From MPNO01 sp965205995 (GTDB lineage: Bacteria; Pseudomonadota; Alphaproteobacteria; MPNO01): 64,000 bases of DNA. Under the pieces are notes generated by a model. It was given only the letters and a program-made list of their open reading frames with translations. It did not search any database and was not told where the DNA came from. Where the stretch lies: assembly GCA_965205995.1 (NCBI GenBank), contig OZ242200.1, forward strand, positions 744,001 through 808,000, read 5' to 3'. Both the position numbers and the translations under genes were made by a program. This document shows, in pieces, positions 35,925-44,204 of this stretch; within the stretch, counting starts at the first letter, position 1, and each line of letters starts with the position of its first letter.

Positions 35925-37195
35925 CCCGGGTCCATGTCGTCGGCGCCGGGCTTTCCGGCCTCGCCTGCGCGCTCCGTCTCGCGCGCGCCGGAAACCCGGT
36001 AACGGTTTACGAGGCGGCCGGTCACGCGGGCGGACGCTGCCGGTCGTTCTTCGACGAAAAGCTGGGCTGCGTCATCGACAACGGCAGCCACATGGTGCTG
36101 GGCGCCAACCGGGCGACCCGCCTCTATCTCGCGGATGCCGGCTCGGCCGACGCAGCGGAGGAAATCGCGCCGGCGGCCTTTCCCTTCGTCGATGTCCCGA
36201 ACGGCGAAACCTGGCGGGTCGCGCCCGGCCGGGGGCCGATTCCGTTCTGGCTGCTCGATCGCCGCCGCCGCGTCGCCGGTTCGAGTCTCGCGGACTATTT
36301 CGAGATCGCCCGCCTCGCCCGCGCCGCGCCCGGGGACACGGTGAGCGACTGCATCGGCACAAGGGGCCGGCTCTACCAACGGTTCTGGCAGCCGCTATGC
36401 CGGGCGATACTCAACACCGACGCGAGCGAAGGTTCGGCGCTTCTGCTGTGGCGCACGTTGCGGGCGACCTTCCTGCGCGGCGAGAGGGCCTGCCGCCCGT
36501 TCTTCTTCGCAAACGGGCTGTCGGCCGCCCTGGTCGATCCGGCGGTTCAGAGGCTCGCCGGGCACGGCGTAGAAATCCGGTTCCATGCGCGCCTCCGCGC
36601 CATCGCCCTGGATGAGGGTCGCGCCACGGCGCTCGATTTCGCCGACGGCGGCGTCGAAGTCGGGGAGGACGAGGCCGTGGTGCTCGCGGTCCCGCCGGAG
36701 ATCTGCGCCGCTTTGTTGCCCGGCAGCCGGACACCCGGACGGTCGAGCCCGATCCTGAATGCGCATTACCGTACCGACCGGAATGTCGAACTGCCCTGGG
36801 GCATGCCCTTTCTCGGGTTGGTCGGCACCGAGGCGCAGTGGCTGTTCGCCCGCGGCAACGCGGTCTCGGTCACCGTGAGCGCCGCCGACCGGCTGATCGA
36901 TCGGCCGCGCCGCGACCTCGCCGAGTTTCTGTGGCGGGAAATCGCGCCCGTCCTCGGCCGTCCGGGGGACCGGGTGCCGCCCTGGCGGATCGTCAAGGAG
37001 CGCCGGGCGACTTTCGCCCAGACCCCCGCCGAGGTCGCGCGCCGGCCCGCCTCGCGCACCGCCTTCCTGAACGTCATCCTGGCGGGCGACTGGACCGAGA
37101 CCGGCCTGCCGGCGACCATCGAGGGCAGCATCCGGTCGGGATTCCGCGCCGCGGAGATCGCCCTCGAAGGGCCGGCCCCCGCGCGAACGGCTTGA
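35921..37195 (+). CDS. hpnE: Squalene-associated FAD-dependent desaturase (HpnE family)
   Basis: Reduces hydroxysqualene to squalene in hopanoid pathways of bacteria with the HpnCDE route. 424 aa. Begins HVVGAGLSGLACALRLA (dinucleotide-binding loop), followed by GGRCRSFFDEKLG and NGSHMVLGAN, both typical of HpnE. C-terminal LAGDWTETGLPATIEGSIRSG is the second FAD-binding segment. The true hpnC and hpnD enzymes are not in the window; the two neighbouring synthase-fold genes are degenerate. Without them the assignment to squalene rather than carotenoid chemistry is inferred. Confidence 0.88.
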   Translation: MTRVHVVGAGLSGLACALRLARAGNPVTVYEAAGHAGGRCRSFFDEKLGCVIDNGSHMVLGANRATRLYLADAGSADAAEEIAPAAFPFVDVPNGETWRVAPGRGPIPFWLLDRRRRVAGSSLADYFEIARLARAAPGDTVSDCIGTRGRLYQRFWQPLCRAILNTDASEGSALLLWRTLRATFLRGERACRPFFFANGLSAALVDPAVQRLAGHGVEIRFHARLRAIALDEGRATALDFADGGVEVGEDEAVVLAVPPEICAALLPGSRTPGRSSPILNAHYRTDRNVELPWGMPFLGLVGTEAQWLFARGNAVSVTVSAADRLIDRPRRDLAEFLWREIAPVLGRPGDRVPPWRIVKERRATFAQTPAEVARRPASRTAFLNVILAGDWTETGLPATIEGSIRSGFRAAEIALEGPAPARTA

Positions 37196-37287
37196 CGCGA
37201 CTCGGGTTGGCGCAGAAACTTGCCGCGAACATAGGAGCTTGGAGGCGGGCCGTAGTATCCGCGGCCGCGTTAACCTCGGGGGGGAAT

Positions 37288-37893
37288 ATGGCGAAGATCC
37301 TGGTAAACTTGAACAATACGATCATCGCGGGATTCGTGCTCGCGGTCGTATTGGCCGTCGGCATGGTTTGGTGGCATGGCGAGGGGCTGGCGTTCGACCA
37401 GGCTTGGTGGTCGTTCCTGTTCCGCTGGCTGCACGTGCTGGGCGGGATCATGTGGATCGGCATCCTCTACTACTTCAACTTCGTGCAGATCCCGAACATG
37501 CCCAAGATCGACGCCGACCAGCGGCCGGCGATCACCGGGGTGATCGCGCCGGCAGCGCTGTTCTGGTTCCGCTGGGGTGCGATGTGGACGATCGTCACCG
37601 GGCTGATCCTGGCGGCGCTCCAAGGCTATTTCGTCGAGGCGATCACGATCGGTCTGACCGACAACGTTGCCAGGCACAGCCAGATCGGCATCGGCATGTG
37701 GCTCGGCACGATCATGTGGTTCAACGTCTGGTTCATCATCTGGCCGGCGCAGAAGATCGCGCTGGGCATGGTCGAGGCGGCGGCAGACGCGAAGGCCGCG
37801 GCGGGACGGCGCGCGATGCTGTTCTCGCGGACCAACACGATGCTGTCGATCCCGATGCTGTACGCGATGAGCTCGGCCCAGAACATCTTCTAG
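37288..37893 (+). CDS. PuuD-like integral membrane protein
   Basis: 201-residue protein with four or five membrane helices: TIIAGFVLAVVLAVGMVWW, WWSFLFRWLHVLGGIMWIGI, MWTIVTGLILAALQG and IGIGMWLGTIMWFNVWFIIW. RWLHVLGGIMWIG resembles the membrane region of PuuD-type urate hydroxylases, but the C-terminal cytochrome domain is absent, so urate oxidation cannot be assumed. Similar short proteins are widespread in Alphaproteobacteria and of unknown role. The histidines of RWLHV and ARHSQIG could bind heme. GGGGGGG lies before the ATG; a hairpin terminator follows. Confidence 0.8.
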   Translation: MAKILVNLNNTIIAGFVLAVVLAVGMVWWHGEGLAFDQAWWSFLFRWLHVLGGIMWIGILYYFNFVQIPNMPKIDADQRPAITGVIAPAALFWFRWGAMWTIVTGLILAALQGYFVEAITIGLTDNVARHSQIGIGMWLGTIMWFNVWFIIWPAQKIALGMVEAAADAKAAAGRRAMLFSRTNTMLSIPMLYAMSSAQNIF

Positions 37894-37909
37894 GCCGTTC
37901 GATACCGGG

Positions 37910-37935
37910 AACGGGGGCCCTCGCGGCCCCCGTTT
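37910..37935. terminator. Bidirectional rho-independent-type terminator
   Basis: AACGGGGGCC (37910-37919) pairs perfectly with GGCCCCCGTT (37925-37934) around a 5-nt loop. It sits between two converging genes. The T-run is short (TTT), so it is a moderate terminator in either direction. Confidence 0.8.
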
Positions 37936-37945
37936 CGATTCCGCC

Positions 37946-38326
37946 TCAGCCGATAGCCGCCAGCGCGGCGGCGACCCGGCGGTCTTCGCCGGCGAGTACA
38001 TTGAAGGTGCGGCACGCGGCGCCGGTGTCCATCGCGTCGCCGACGATCCCGTGTCGCTTGAGCGCCGCACGGAGCCCGGGGTCGAGGGGACGCATCGTCC
38101 TCCCGGTGCCGAGCAGCAGGATTTCCACCGCCGGGTCGGCATCGACCACGGCGGCGAGGCTCTCGATCGACACCGTCCCCGCGTCGCCCTCGGGCCAGGG
38201 GAGGACCGCATCGACAAGGACGATCACGGAACCCGTCAAAATCGTCCCGGAAATCCGGAACCGGCCATCGCCGTAGGACTGAATGACGCTGCGGCCGCGG
38301 GGATCGACCGGCGCGACCTCGGCCAT
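37946..38326 (-). CDS. NDUFAF3/Mth938-like domain protein (DUF498)
   Basis: 126-residue protein of the Mth938 fold; the human relative NDUFAF3 helps assemble respiratory complex I. GDGRFRISGTILTGSVIVL and EILLLGTGRTMRPL are the recognisable strands. In Alphaproteobacteria it usually follows secF, as here (4 bp gap), with an NDUFAF6-like gene close by. Whether the bacterial protein works on complex I or on protein insertion is not established. No membrane segment or signal peptide. Confidence 0.85.
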   Translation of the reverse strand: MAEVAPVDPRGRSVIQSYGDGRFRISGTILTGSVIVLVDAVLPWPEGDAGTVSIESLAAVVDADPAVEILLLGTGRTMRPLDPGLRAALKRHGIVGDAMDTGAACRTFNVLAGEDRRVAAALAAIG

Positions 38327-38330
38327 GCCG

Positions 38331-39272
38331 CTAGCGGGTGCCGGCGGGGCCGTCGTCGTCGATCTCGCCGACGATAAGCCCGCCGCGCTTCAGCTTCATA
38401 TAGGTCAGAAGCGGCACCGCGATCCAGATCGAGGAATAGGTGCCCACGATCACCCCCCAGATCATCGCGAAGCTGAACCCCTTGATGACCTGCCCGCCGA
38501 AGAAGAACAGGCAGAGCAGCGCGAGAAGCGTGGTCACGCTGGTGAGGATGGTCCGCGACAGGGTTTGGTTGACGCTGAGATTCAACAGGTCGTCGATGGG
38601 GAGGGTCTTGTATTTCCTCAGATTCTCGCGCACGCGGTCGTAGATCACCACCGTGTCGTTGATCGAATACCCGGCAATCGTCAGGACCGCGGCCACCGTC
38701 GACAGGTTGAACTCCAGCCCGAGCACCGAGAATATTCCGATGGTCAGGATCACGTCGTGCATCAGCGCGATCACCGCGCCGACGCCGAACTGCCACTCGA
38801 AGCGGAACCAGATGTAGACCAGCATCGCCGTCAACGCGAGCAGCACGGCGGTGATCCCGGCCTGGATCAGCTCCGCCCCCACCTTGGGCCCGACGAACTC
38901 CACCCGGCGGTAGTCGACCCCGGTGCCGAGCGCTCCCTTGACCACCTCGACCGCCTTGAGCTGCTCCCGCTCGTCGCCGGTCTGACGCTCGATCCGGATC
39001 AGCACGTCGGTCGGCTCGCCGAATTCCTGAAGCTCGACCTCGCCGAGATCCAGGGTCGAGAGTTCCGAGCGCAGCCGGCCGATATCCGACGGGCCTTCGG
39101 TCCTGATCTCGATCAGGATGCCGCCGCGAAAGTCGATGCCGTAGTTGAGCCCGACCGCCAGGAACAGGATTGCCGACAGCACCGTGAGCGCGATCGACGC
39201 CCTGCCGGCGGCCCGGCGCAATCGCATGAAATCGATCTTGGTTCCGGTCGGGATCAGGCTGCCGAGGCGCAT
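38331..39272 (-). CDS. secF: Protein translocase subunit SecF
   Basis: Inner-membrane partner of SecD that uses the proton gradient to complete Sec-dependent export. 313 aa with six helices: RASIALTVLSAILFLAVGLN is the first; the periplasmic loop contains LGTGVDYRRVEFVGPKVG; AALTIAGYSINDTVVIYDRVREN is the conserved membrane motif (here VLTIAGYSINDTVVIYDRV). Lies 16 bp after secD. Typical length and order yajC-secD-secF. Confidence 0.96.
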   Translation of the reverse strand: MRLGSLIPTGTKIDFMRLRRAAGRASIALTVLSAILFLAVGLNYGIDFRGGILIEIRTEGPSDIGRLRSELSTLDLGEVELQEFGEPTDVLIRIERQTGDEREQLKAVEVVKGALGTGVDYRRVEFVGPKVGAELIQAGITAVLLALTAMLVYIWFRFEWQFGVGAVIALMHDVILTIGIFSVLGLEFNLSTVAAVLTIAGYSINDTVVIYDRVRENLRKYKTLPIDDLLNLSVNQTLSRTILTSVTTLLALLCLFFFGGQVIKGFSFAMIWGVIVGTYSSIWIAVPLLTYMKLKRGGLIVGEIDDDGPAGTR

Positions 39273-39288
39273 TGCGGTCTTCCGCCGT

Positions 39289-40863
39289 TCAGAGGGGCAG
39301 GACCTGCGGCCGGCGCCGCCGGAGCCAGGTGACGACCATCAGCCGGGTGACCATGATCGCGGTGAACATCGAGGTGAGAAGCCCGATCGCGAGCGTCACC
39401 GCGAACCCCTTGATCGGTCCCGAGCCGAACTGGAACAGGAGCACGGCCGCGATGAACGTGGTCAGGTTGGCATCGATGATCGTGGTGAGAGCGCGCTGGT
39501 AGCCGGCATCGACCGCCGAGATCGGCGTTCGGCCGTTTCTCTGCTCCTCGCGTATCCGCTCGAAGATCAGCACGTTGGCGTCGACCGCCATGCCGATGGT
39601 CAGCACGATTCCGGCGATCCCGGGAAGCGTCAGCGTTGCCTGCAGCAACGACAATGCGGCGCCGATCAGGATCATGTTCAGGATCAGCGCGATATCGGCC
39701 ATCATGCCGAATATCCCGTAGGTCGCCGCCATGAAGACGATCACCAGCACGATCGCGAGCACGCTGGCGATCTTGCCGGCGCGGATCGAATCGGCGCCCA
39801 TGCCGGGGCCGACGGTGCGTTCCTCGAGCACCGTCAGGGGTGCCGGCAGCGCGCCCGCGCGCAACAGCAAAGCGAGGTCGCGCGCCGACTGGACGGTGAA
39901 ATTGCCGGAAATGATCCCGCTGCCGCCCAGAATGGGTTCGCGGATCACCGGCGCGCTGATTACCTTGCCGTCCAGCACGATGGCGAACGGCCGCTCGACA
40001 TTGCGCCGCGTGGTGTCGCCGAAGCGGCGCGCGCCGACGGCGTCGAAGCGGAAGCTGACGACGGGCTGCGCATCCTGCACCGTCGGCTGGGCGTCGACCA
40101 GCGTGTCGCCGCCCACCATCACCCGCTTGCGCACAAGATATTGCACGGCCTGGCCGTCGGGGCCGATTTCGTTGTCGGCGGGCAACAGCTCGGAGCCCGG
40201 CGGCGGGCGGCCGCGGCGCGCCTGCTCCGCCGACATCGATTGATCGACCAGGCGGAAATTCATCTTGGCGGTCTTGCCGAGCAAGCGCTTGATCCGCTCC
40301 GGGTCCTTGATGCCCGGAAGCTGGACCAGGATCCGGTCGGCGCCCTGGCGCTGGATCGCCGGTTCGCGGACGCCGGTCTCGTCGATCCTGCGGCGCACGA
40401 TCTCGATGGACTGGTTGACGGCCGAGGTCTTGACGTCGCGAACGGTCTGGTCGGTGAGGGTGATGGTGAACCGGTCGCCGCTCACCGCAATCTCGGTACC
40501 GGTCTCAAGGCGGCGGACTATGCCGCGCGCCTCGTCGATTTTGTCGGGGTCGCGCAGCGTGAAGGCGATGCCCTGCCCCTGGATGCCGAGCCCGCGATAG
40601 CCGATCCGGGACCGTCTGAGCTCGGTCCGCGCGGCATCGACCAGGGCGACAAGCCGCTCTCGGATCACCGATTCGACCTGGACCTCCAGCAGCAAATGGG
40701 AGCCGCCCTGAAGGTCGAGGCCCAGGCTGATCTGCTTGTTGGGCAGCCCGTCCGGAATGCCTTCGAGGGCGCTACGGTCGAACACGTTGGGCGCGGCATA
40801 GAAAATACCGAGCGCGCAAACCACCGCGACAAGAACGATTTTCCACTTGGCGAAATAGATCAT
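39289..40863 (-). CDS. secD: Protein translocase subunit SecD
   Basis: 524-residue partner of SecF. An N-terminal helix (KWKIVLVAVVCALGIFYA) is followed by the signature LGLDLQGGSHLLLEV, the large periplasmic P1 head (residues about 60-330) and five more helices including GIAGIVLTIGMAVDANVLIFERIREE, which is the proton-conducting motif region. ATG starts MIYFAKWKIV. Only 45 bp separate it from yajC. Confidence 0.97.
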   Translation of the reverse strand: MIYFAKWKIVLVAVVCALGIFYAAPNVFDRSALEGIPDGLPNKQISLGLDLQGGSHLLLEVQVESVIRERLVALVDAARTELRRSRIGYRGLGIQGQGIAFTLRDPDKIDEARGIVRRLETGTEIAVSGDRFTITLTDQTVRDVKTSAVNQSIEIVRRRIDETGVREPAIQRQGADRILVQLPGIKDPERIKRLLGKTAKMNFRLVDQSMSAEQARRGRPPPGSELLPADNEIGPDGQAVQYLVRKRVMVGGDTLVDAQPTVQDAQPVVSFRFDAVGARRFGDTTRRNVERPFAIVLDGKVISAPVIREPILGGSGIISGNFTVQSARDLALLLRAGALPAPLTVLEERTVGPGMGADSIRAGKIASVLAIVLVIVFMAATYGIFGMMADIALILNMILIGAALSLLQATLTLPGIAGIVLTIGMAVDANVLIFERIREEQRNGRTPISAVDAGYQRALTTIIDANLTTFIAAVLLFQFGSGPIKGFAVTLAIGLLTSMFTAIMVTRLMVVTWLRRRRPQVLPL

Positions 40864-40908
40864 CGGGCGGGCCGGTTTTCCCCGTCGGTCGTCCCGCGCG
40901 CTCGGCGG

Positions 40909-41388
40909 CTAGCGCCTGGCCTCATCGTCGTCGTCCGTTTCGTCGGTTTCGTCCGCTTCGTTCCCGTCATCGCGGCTGCGCTCGTCCCGCCGTCTGCGCG
41001 ACCGGCGGCGCCTCGCCGGCTGCTCCTCTTCCTCGTCATCGTCGTCGTCTTCGTCATCGTCGTCGTCCCGGGCCCGGCTCGGCGCCGGTTTCGAGACCAG
41101 CTCGGCGATCATGGAGCGCATGACGCGGACCCGGACGCCCTCGGCGATTTCGACGCTGAGCTCGGTATCCCCCAACACGCGCTGGACCTGGCCGACGATT
41201 CCGCCGGACGTGACCACCCGGTCGCCGCGCCGCAGCCCGCCGATCATCTCGCGATGCGCCTTGGCCTTCTTCTGCTGCGGACGGATGAGCAGGAAGTAGA
41301 AGACCACGAAAATCAGGACCAACGGGATCAGGGGCTCGAGGCCGCCCATGCCGCCCCCGTCCTGGGCGAACGCCGGCGCTATCATCAT
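40909..41388 (-). CDS. yajC: Preprotein translocase accessory subunit YajC with long charged tail
   Basis: Small inner-membrane protein that associates with SecDF. One helix (PLIPLVLIFVVFYFLLI, residues 19-35) is followed by the conserved RPQQKKAKAHREMIGGLRRGD and VVTSGGIVG. The start at 41388 has AAGGAG eight bases upstream. At 159 aa it is about 45 residues longer than usual: residues 104-159 form an extreme tail, first a run of Asp and Glu (108-122), then Arg-rich (126-139), then acidic again. The tail is cytosolic and probably disordered. First gene of the yajC-secD-secF operon, divergent from the ATPase gene. Confidence 0.93.
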   Translation of the reverse strand: MMIAPAFAQDGGGMGGLEPLIPLVLIFVVFYFLLIRPQQKKAKAHREMIGGLRRGDRVVTSGGIVGQVQRVLGDTELSVEIAEGVRVRVMRSMIAELVSKPAPSRARDDDDDEDDDDDEEEEQPARRRRSRRRRDERSRDDGNEADETDETDDDDEARR

Positions 41389-41619
41389 CGGGGGAGTCTC
41401 CTTCCAAATTCGCTGGGTTCCGCGAGGATGCTGCCGGGACGCGGCGGCCGCCTGGACCTGCCCAGGCACCGGGCGATGCGACCGCACGGACTATAGCGCC
41501 CGGCCTCGCACATGCAACCGATTCGCCGGCCGCCGCGCCGCCCTTGACTGCGAGGCGCGGTATACTAGGGTCTCGCGCCGGCCCGGCCCGGCGCGGGCCG
41601 AACAACGGGGAAGCGAGGG

Positions 41620-42519
41620 ATGGCGCGGGAGGGAAACGGCGAGGCGGACGACGCGGAGGTCCGGGTTCTGCTCGCGCGGATTGCCGATGCGCTGGAACGC
41701 GCGGCGCCCGCCGGACCGGCACCGGCGGATCTCGGGAACGGCGAGGCCTTTGTCTGGCACGCCGAGGACAACCGCCTGGTCCCGGTGCACAGGATCAACC
41801 GGATCGATCTCGAACTGCTGGTCGGCATCGACCGGCCGGCGGCGACCCTGTTGGAGAATACGCGGCGCTTCGCGCGCGGCCTTCCCGCCAACAACGCCCT
41901 GCTGTGGGGCGCCCGCGGGATGGGCAAGAGCTCGCTGGTCAAGTCGGTGCACGGGTCGATCAACGCCGAGATCGGCGGCGGGCTCGGGCTGATCGAGGTG
42001 CATCGCGAGGATCTCGGCAGCCTGCCGGTGCTGCTGGCGATGCTGCGCGCCGTCGACCGCCGCTTCATCCTGTTCTGCGACGATCTTTCCTTCGAGGCCG
42101 AGGATACGACCTTCAAGTCGCTCAAGGCGCTGCTGGAAGGCGGGATCGAGGGCCGGCCGGCCAACGTGATCTTCTACGCGACGTCGAACCGCCGCCATTT
42201 GATGCCGCGGGAGATGATCGAGAACGAACAATCGACCGCGATCGCCCCGGCGGAGGCGGTCGACGAGAAGGTCTCGCTGTCGGACCGGTTCGGCCTCTGG
42301 CTGGGGTTCCACAACTGCGACCAGGAAACCTATTTCCGCATCGTCGAGGGCTATGCCAGCCGCTACGGCCTCACGGTTCCCAGCGACCGGCTGCGGGCAT
42401 CGGCGAAGGAATGGTCGGTGACCCGCGGCGCCCGTTCCGGACGGGTCGCCTGGCAGTTCATCCAGGACCTGGCCGGGCAGATCGGGGTGACCCTGGACCG
42501 GGCGGAGCGAGGGAGCTGA
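41620..42519 (+). CDS. AAA-type ATPase of the DUF815 family
   Basis: 299-residue cytoplasmic ATPase. Walker A is GARGMGKSS near residue 105, Walker B is FILFCDDLSFE, and VSLSDRFGLWLGFHNCDQETY with SNRRHLMPREM is the family hallmark (DUF815, the DnaA/IstB-like AAA group). Found beside nlpD and yajC in many Alphaproteobacteria; its function is unknown. The last 62 bp are antisense to nlpD. GGGGAAGCGAGGG is the ribosome site. Confidence 0.88.
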   Translation: MAREGNGEADDAEVRVLLARIADALERAAPAGPAPADLGNGEAFVWHAEDNRLVPVHRINRIDLELLVGIDRPAATLLENTRRFARGLPANNALLWGARGMGKSSLVKSVHGSINAEIGGGLGLIEVHREDLGSLPVLLAMLRAVDRRFILFCDDLSFEAEDTTFKSLKALLEGGIEGRPANVIFYATSNRRHLMPREMIENEQSTAIAPAEAVDEKVSLSDRFGLWLGFHNCDQETYFRIVEGYASRYGLTVPSDRLRASAKEWSVTRGARSGRVAWQFIQDLAGQIGVTLDRAERGS

Positions 42520-43453
42520 TCGACCGGCCCGCCGGCGCCATATAGCGCAGCGGATCGACCGCGCGGCGGTGCCGCCTGAGTTCGAAATGGAGCTGCGGGC
42601 GGCTGACGCTACCGGACGAGCCGACCCGCGAGATGGTCTCGCCGCGGCGCACCCTCTGCCCGGCCCGCACCAGCAGCACGTCGTTATGGGCATAGGCGCT
42701 CATCCAGCCGCCCGCGTGCTTGATCAGCACCAGGTTACCGAAGCCGCGCACCGCGTTGCCCGAATAGGCGACGACCCCGTTCTCGGCGGCGCGCACGCCG
42801 GTGCCGCGGCGCGCCAGGATGTTGATCCCGTCATTGCGCAGCCCGCGTCCGCGGCTGCCGAATCTCACCGCGACCGGCCCCCGGACCGGCCACAGGAACC
42901 GCTTGCCGGCGCGCGGCGGGGGCGGTGCGAGCGATACCGTCCGCGGCGGTTTGGATCGTGCCCGCCGGGGGGTTGCGGGGCGCTGCGCCGCCCGGCGCGC
43001 CGCAGCCCGATGCGATCCGGGAAGGTGCAGCGCCTGGCCCGGGTAGATCCGGTAGGGCGGCCCGATCCCGTTGGCCGCGGCAAGCCGCCTGCTGGACACG
43101 CCGTAGCGTCGGGCGATTCGCTCTACGGTGTCGCCGCGGCGCACCACATGCAGCCTCGCGCCCGGCAGGCGGAGCTTCTGACCGGGGTGGATGCGATAGG
43201 GCGGACGCAGCCCGTTGAGGGTGATCAATTCGCGCAGCGGCACCGCGTTCCGGCGGGCAATCTTGTAGAGGCTGTCGCCACGGCGGACGACTGCGATGCC
43301 GGCCCCACCCCCGTCCGCGGTCACCCGCAAATCGGAGTCGCGGGCCGCGCCGCCGTCGGAATAATCGCGATCGCCGCCGCAGCCGGCCACGGCGAACAGC
43401 GCTACGATCAGAATGACGGATCGGAGCACGGTCAAAAGAGTCCACTGAATCAA
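42458..43453 (-). CDS. nlpD: NlpD-like LysM lipoprotein with a degenerate M23 domain
   Basis: Outer-membrane-type lipoprotein that activates cell-wall amidases during division. The lipobox is VAGC (Cys near residue 25). Two LysM repeats follow (VVRRGDSLYKIARRN...PPYRIHPGQKLRL and VVRRGDTVERIARRY...PPYRIYPGQALHL), then a basic linker and an M23 domain. The metal-binding residues of active peptidases are changed: HxxD is here RNDGINI and HxH is RPQLHFE, as in NlpD and EnvC. It should therefore be an activator, not a peptidase. Conserved order after pcm. Confidence 0.9.
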   Translation of the reverse strand: MIQWTLLTVLRSVILIVALFAVAGCGGDRDYSDGGAARDSDLRVTADGGGAGIAVVRRGDSLYKIARRNAVPLRELITLNGLRPPYRIHPGQKLRLPGARLHVVRRGDTVERIARRYGVSSRRLAAANGIGPPYRIYPGQALHLPGSHRAAARRAAQRPATPRRARSKPPRTVSLAPPPPRAGKRFLWPVRGPVAVRFGSRGRGLRNDGINILARRGTGVRAAENGVVAYSGNAVRGFGNLVLIKHAGGWMSAYAHNDVLLVRAGQRVRRGETISRVGSSGSVSRPQLHFELRRHRRAVDPLRYMAPAGRSISSLAPPGPGSPRSARPGPG

Positions 43454-43511
43454 TCTTTTCGAAGACTAACCTCAACCGATCCCAAATACAATCGGCGTAA
43501 ACGAATCGGCG

Positions 43512-44183
43512 TCAGGCGCGGGAATCGTCCACCGCGTCGGGCAGCAGCGGCACGAAACGCACCGGCCACAGCGTCTCATAGTCCATTTCGTCGCCGCGGC
43601 GGCGGCATTTGAGGAGCTGCTGATCCTCCTCGTCCCCGCCGACCGGAAGGATCATGATCCCGTCGGGCGCAAGCTGGGCAAGCAGCACCGGCGGCACGTC
43701 GACCGCGGCGGCGGTGACGATGATCCGCTCGAAAGGCGCTACCTCCGGCCATCCTTTGGAGCCGTCGTCCCACTTGGTGGTGATGTTGGGCAGGTGGAGC
43801 TTCTCGAAGCGTTCCTCCGCGCCGCGCAGGAGGGAGCGCAACCGCTCGATCGTGTAGACCCGGCGGCACAGCCCGGACAGCACCGCCGCCTGGTAGCCGG
43901 ATCCGGTGCCGATCTCGAGCACCTTCATGCGCTTGTCGAGTTCGAGCGCCTCGGTCATGTAGCCGACCACCGCGGGCTGGGAGATGGTCTGGCCCCGGCC
44001 GATGGGGAGCGCGCTGTTGTCATGCGCGCGGGCGCGGAAGGCCCGGGGCACGAACATCTCGCGCGGCACGCGCTCGATCGCAGACAGCACCTTCGGGTCG
44101 GTGATCCCCTGGCTCCGGAGTTCCATGATCAGGCGGATCTTCGATTGGTATTCGATCACGGAAAAGCCTTTGCGTGGGTCCAC
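43512..44183 (-). CDS. pcm: Protein-L-isoaspartate O-methyltransferase
   Basis: Repairs isoaspartyl residues in aged proteins by S-adenosylmethionine-dependent methylation. 223 aa. VPREMFVPRAFRARAHDNSALPIGRGQTISQP is the substrate-binding N-terminus of the family; VLEIGTGSGYQAAVL binds AdoMet; RIIVTAAAVDVPPVLLAQL and GIMILPVGG follow in order. It lies 21 bp after serS. In related genomes surE commonly sits between serS and pcm; here it is absent. Confidence 0.95.
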   Translation of the reverse strand: MDPRKGFSVIEYQSKIRLIMELRSQGITDPKVLSAIERVPREMFVPRAFRARAHDNSALPIGRGQTISQPAVVGYMTEALELDKRMKVLEIGTGSGYQAAVLSGLCRRVYTIERLRSLLRGAEERFEKLHLPNITTKWDDGSKGWPEVAPFERIIVTAAAVDVPPVLLAQLAPDGIMILPVGGDEEDQQLLKCRRRGDEMDYETLWPVRFVPLLPDAVDDSRA

Positions 44184-44204
44184 ATGCGCGGCCCGGTTTT
44201 CCCG

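Noticed and set aside
37288..37893. Naming this gene puuD (urate hydroxylase)
   Set aside because: Only a short part of the membrane region resembles PuuD and the cytochrome domain is absent.
41544..41566. Promoter for the DUF815 gene (TTGACT and TATACT)
   Set aside because: The hexamers are only 11 bp apart, too close for a sigma-70 promoter.
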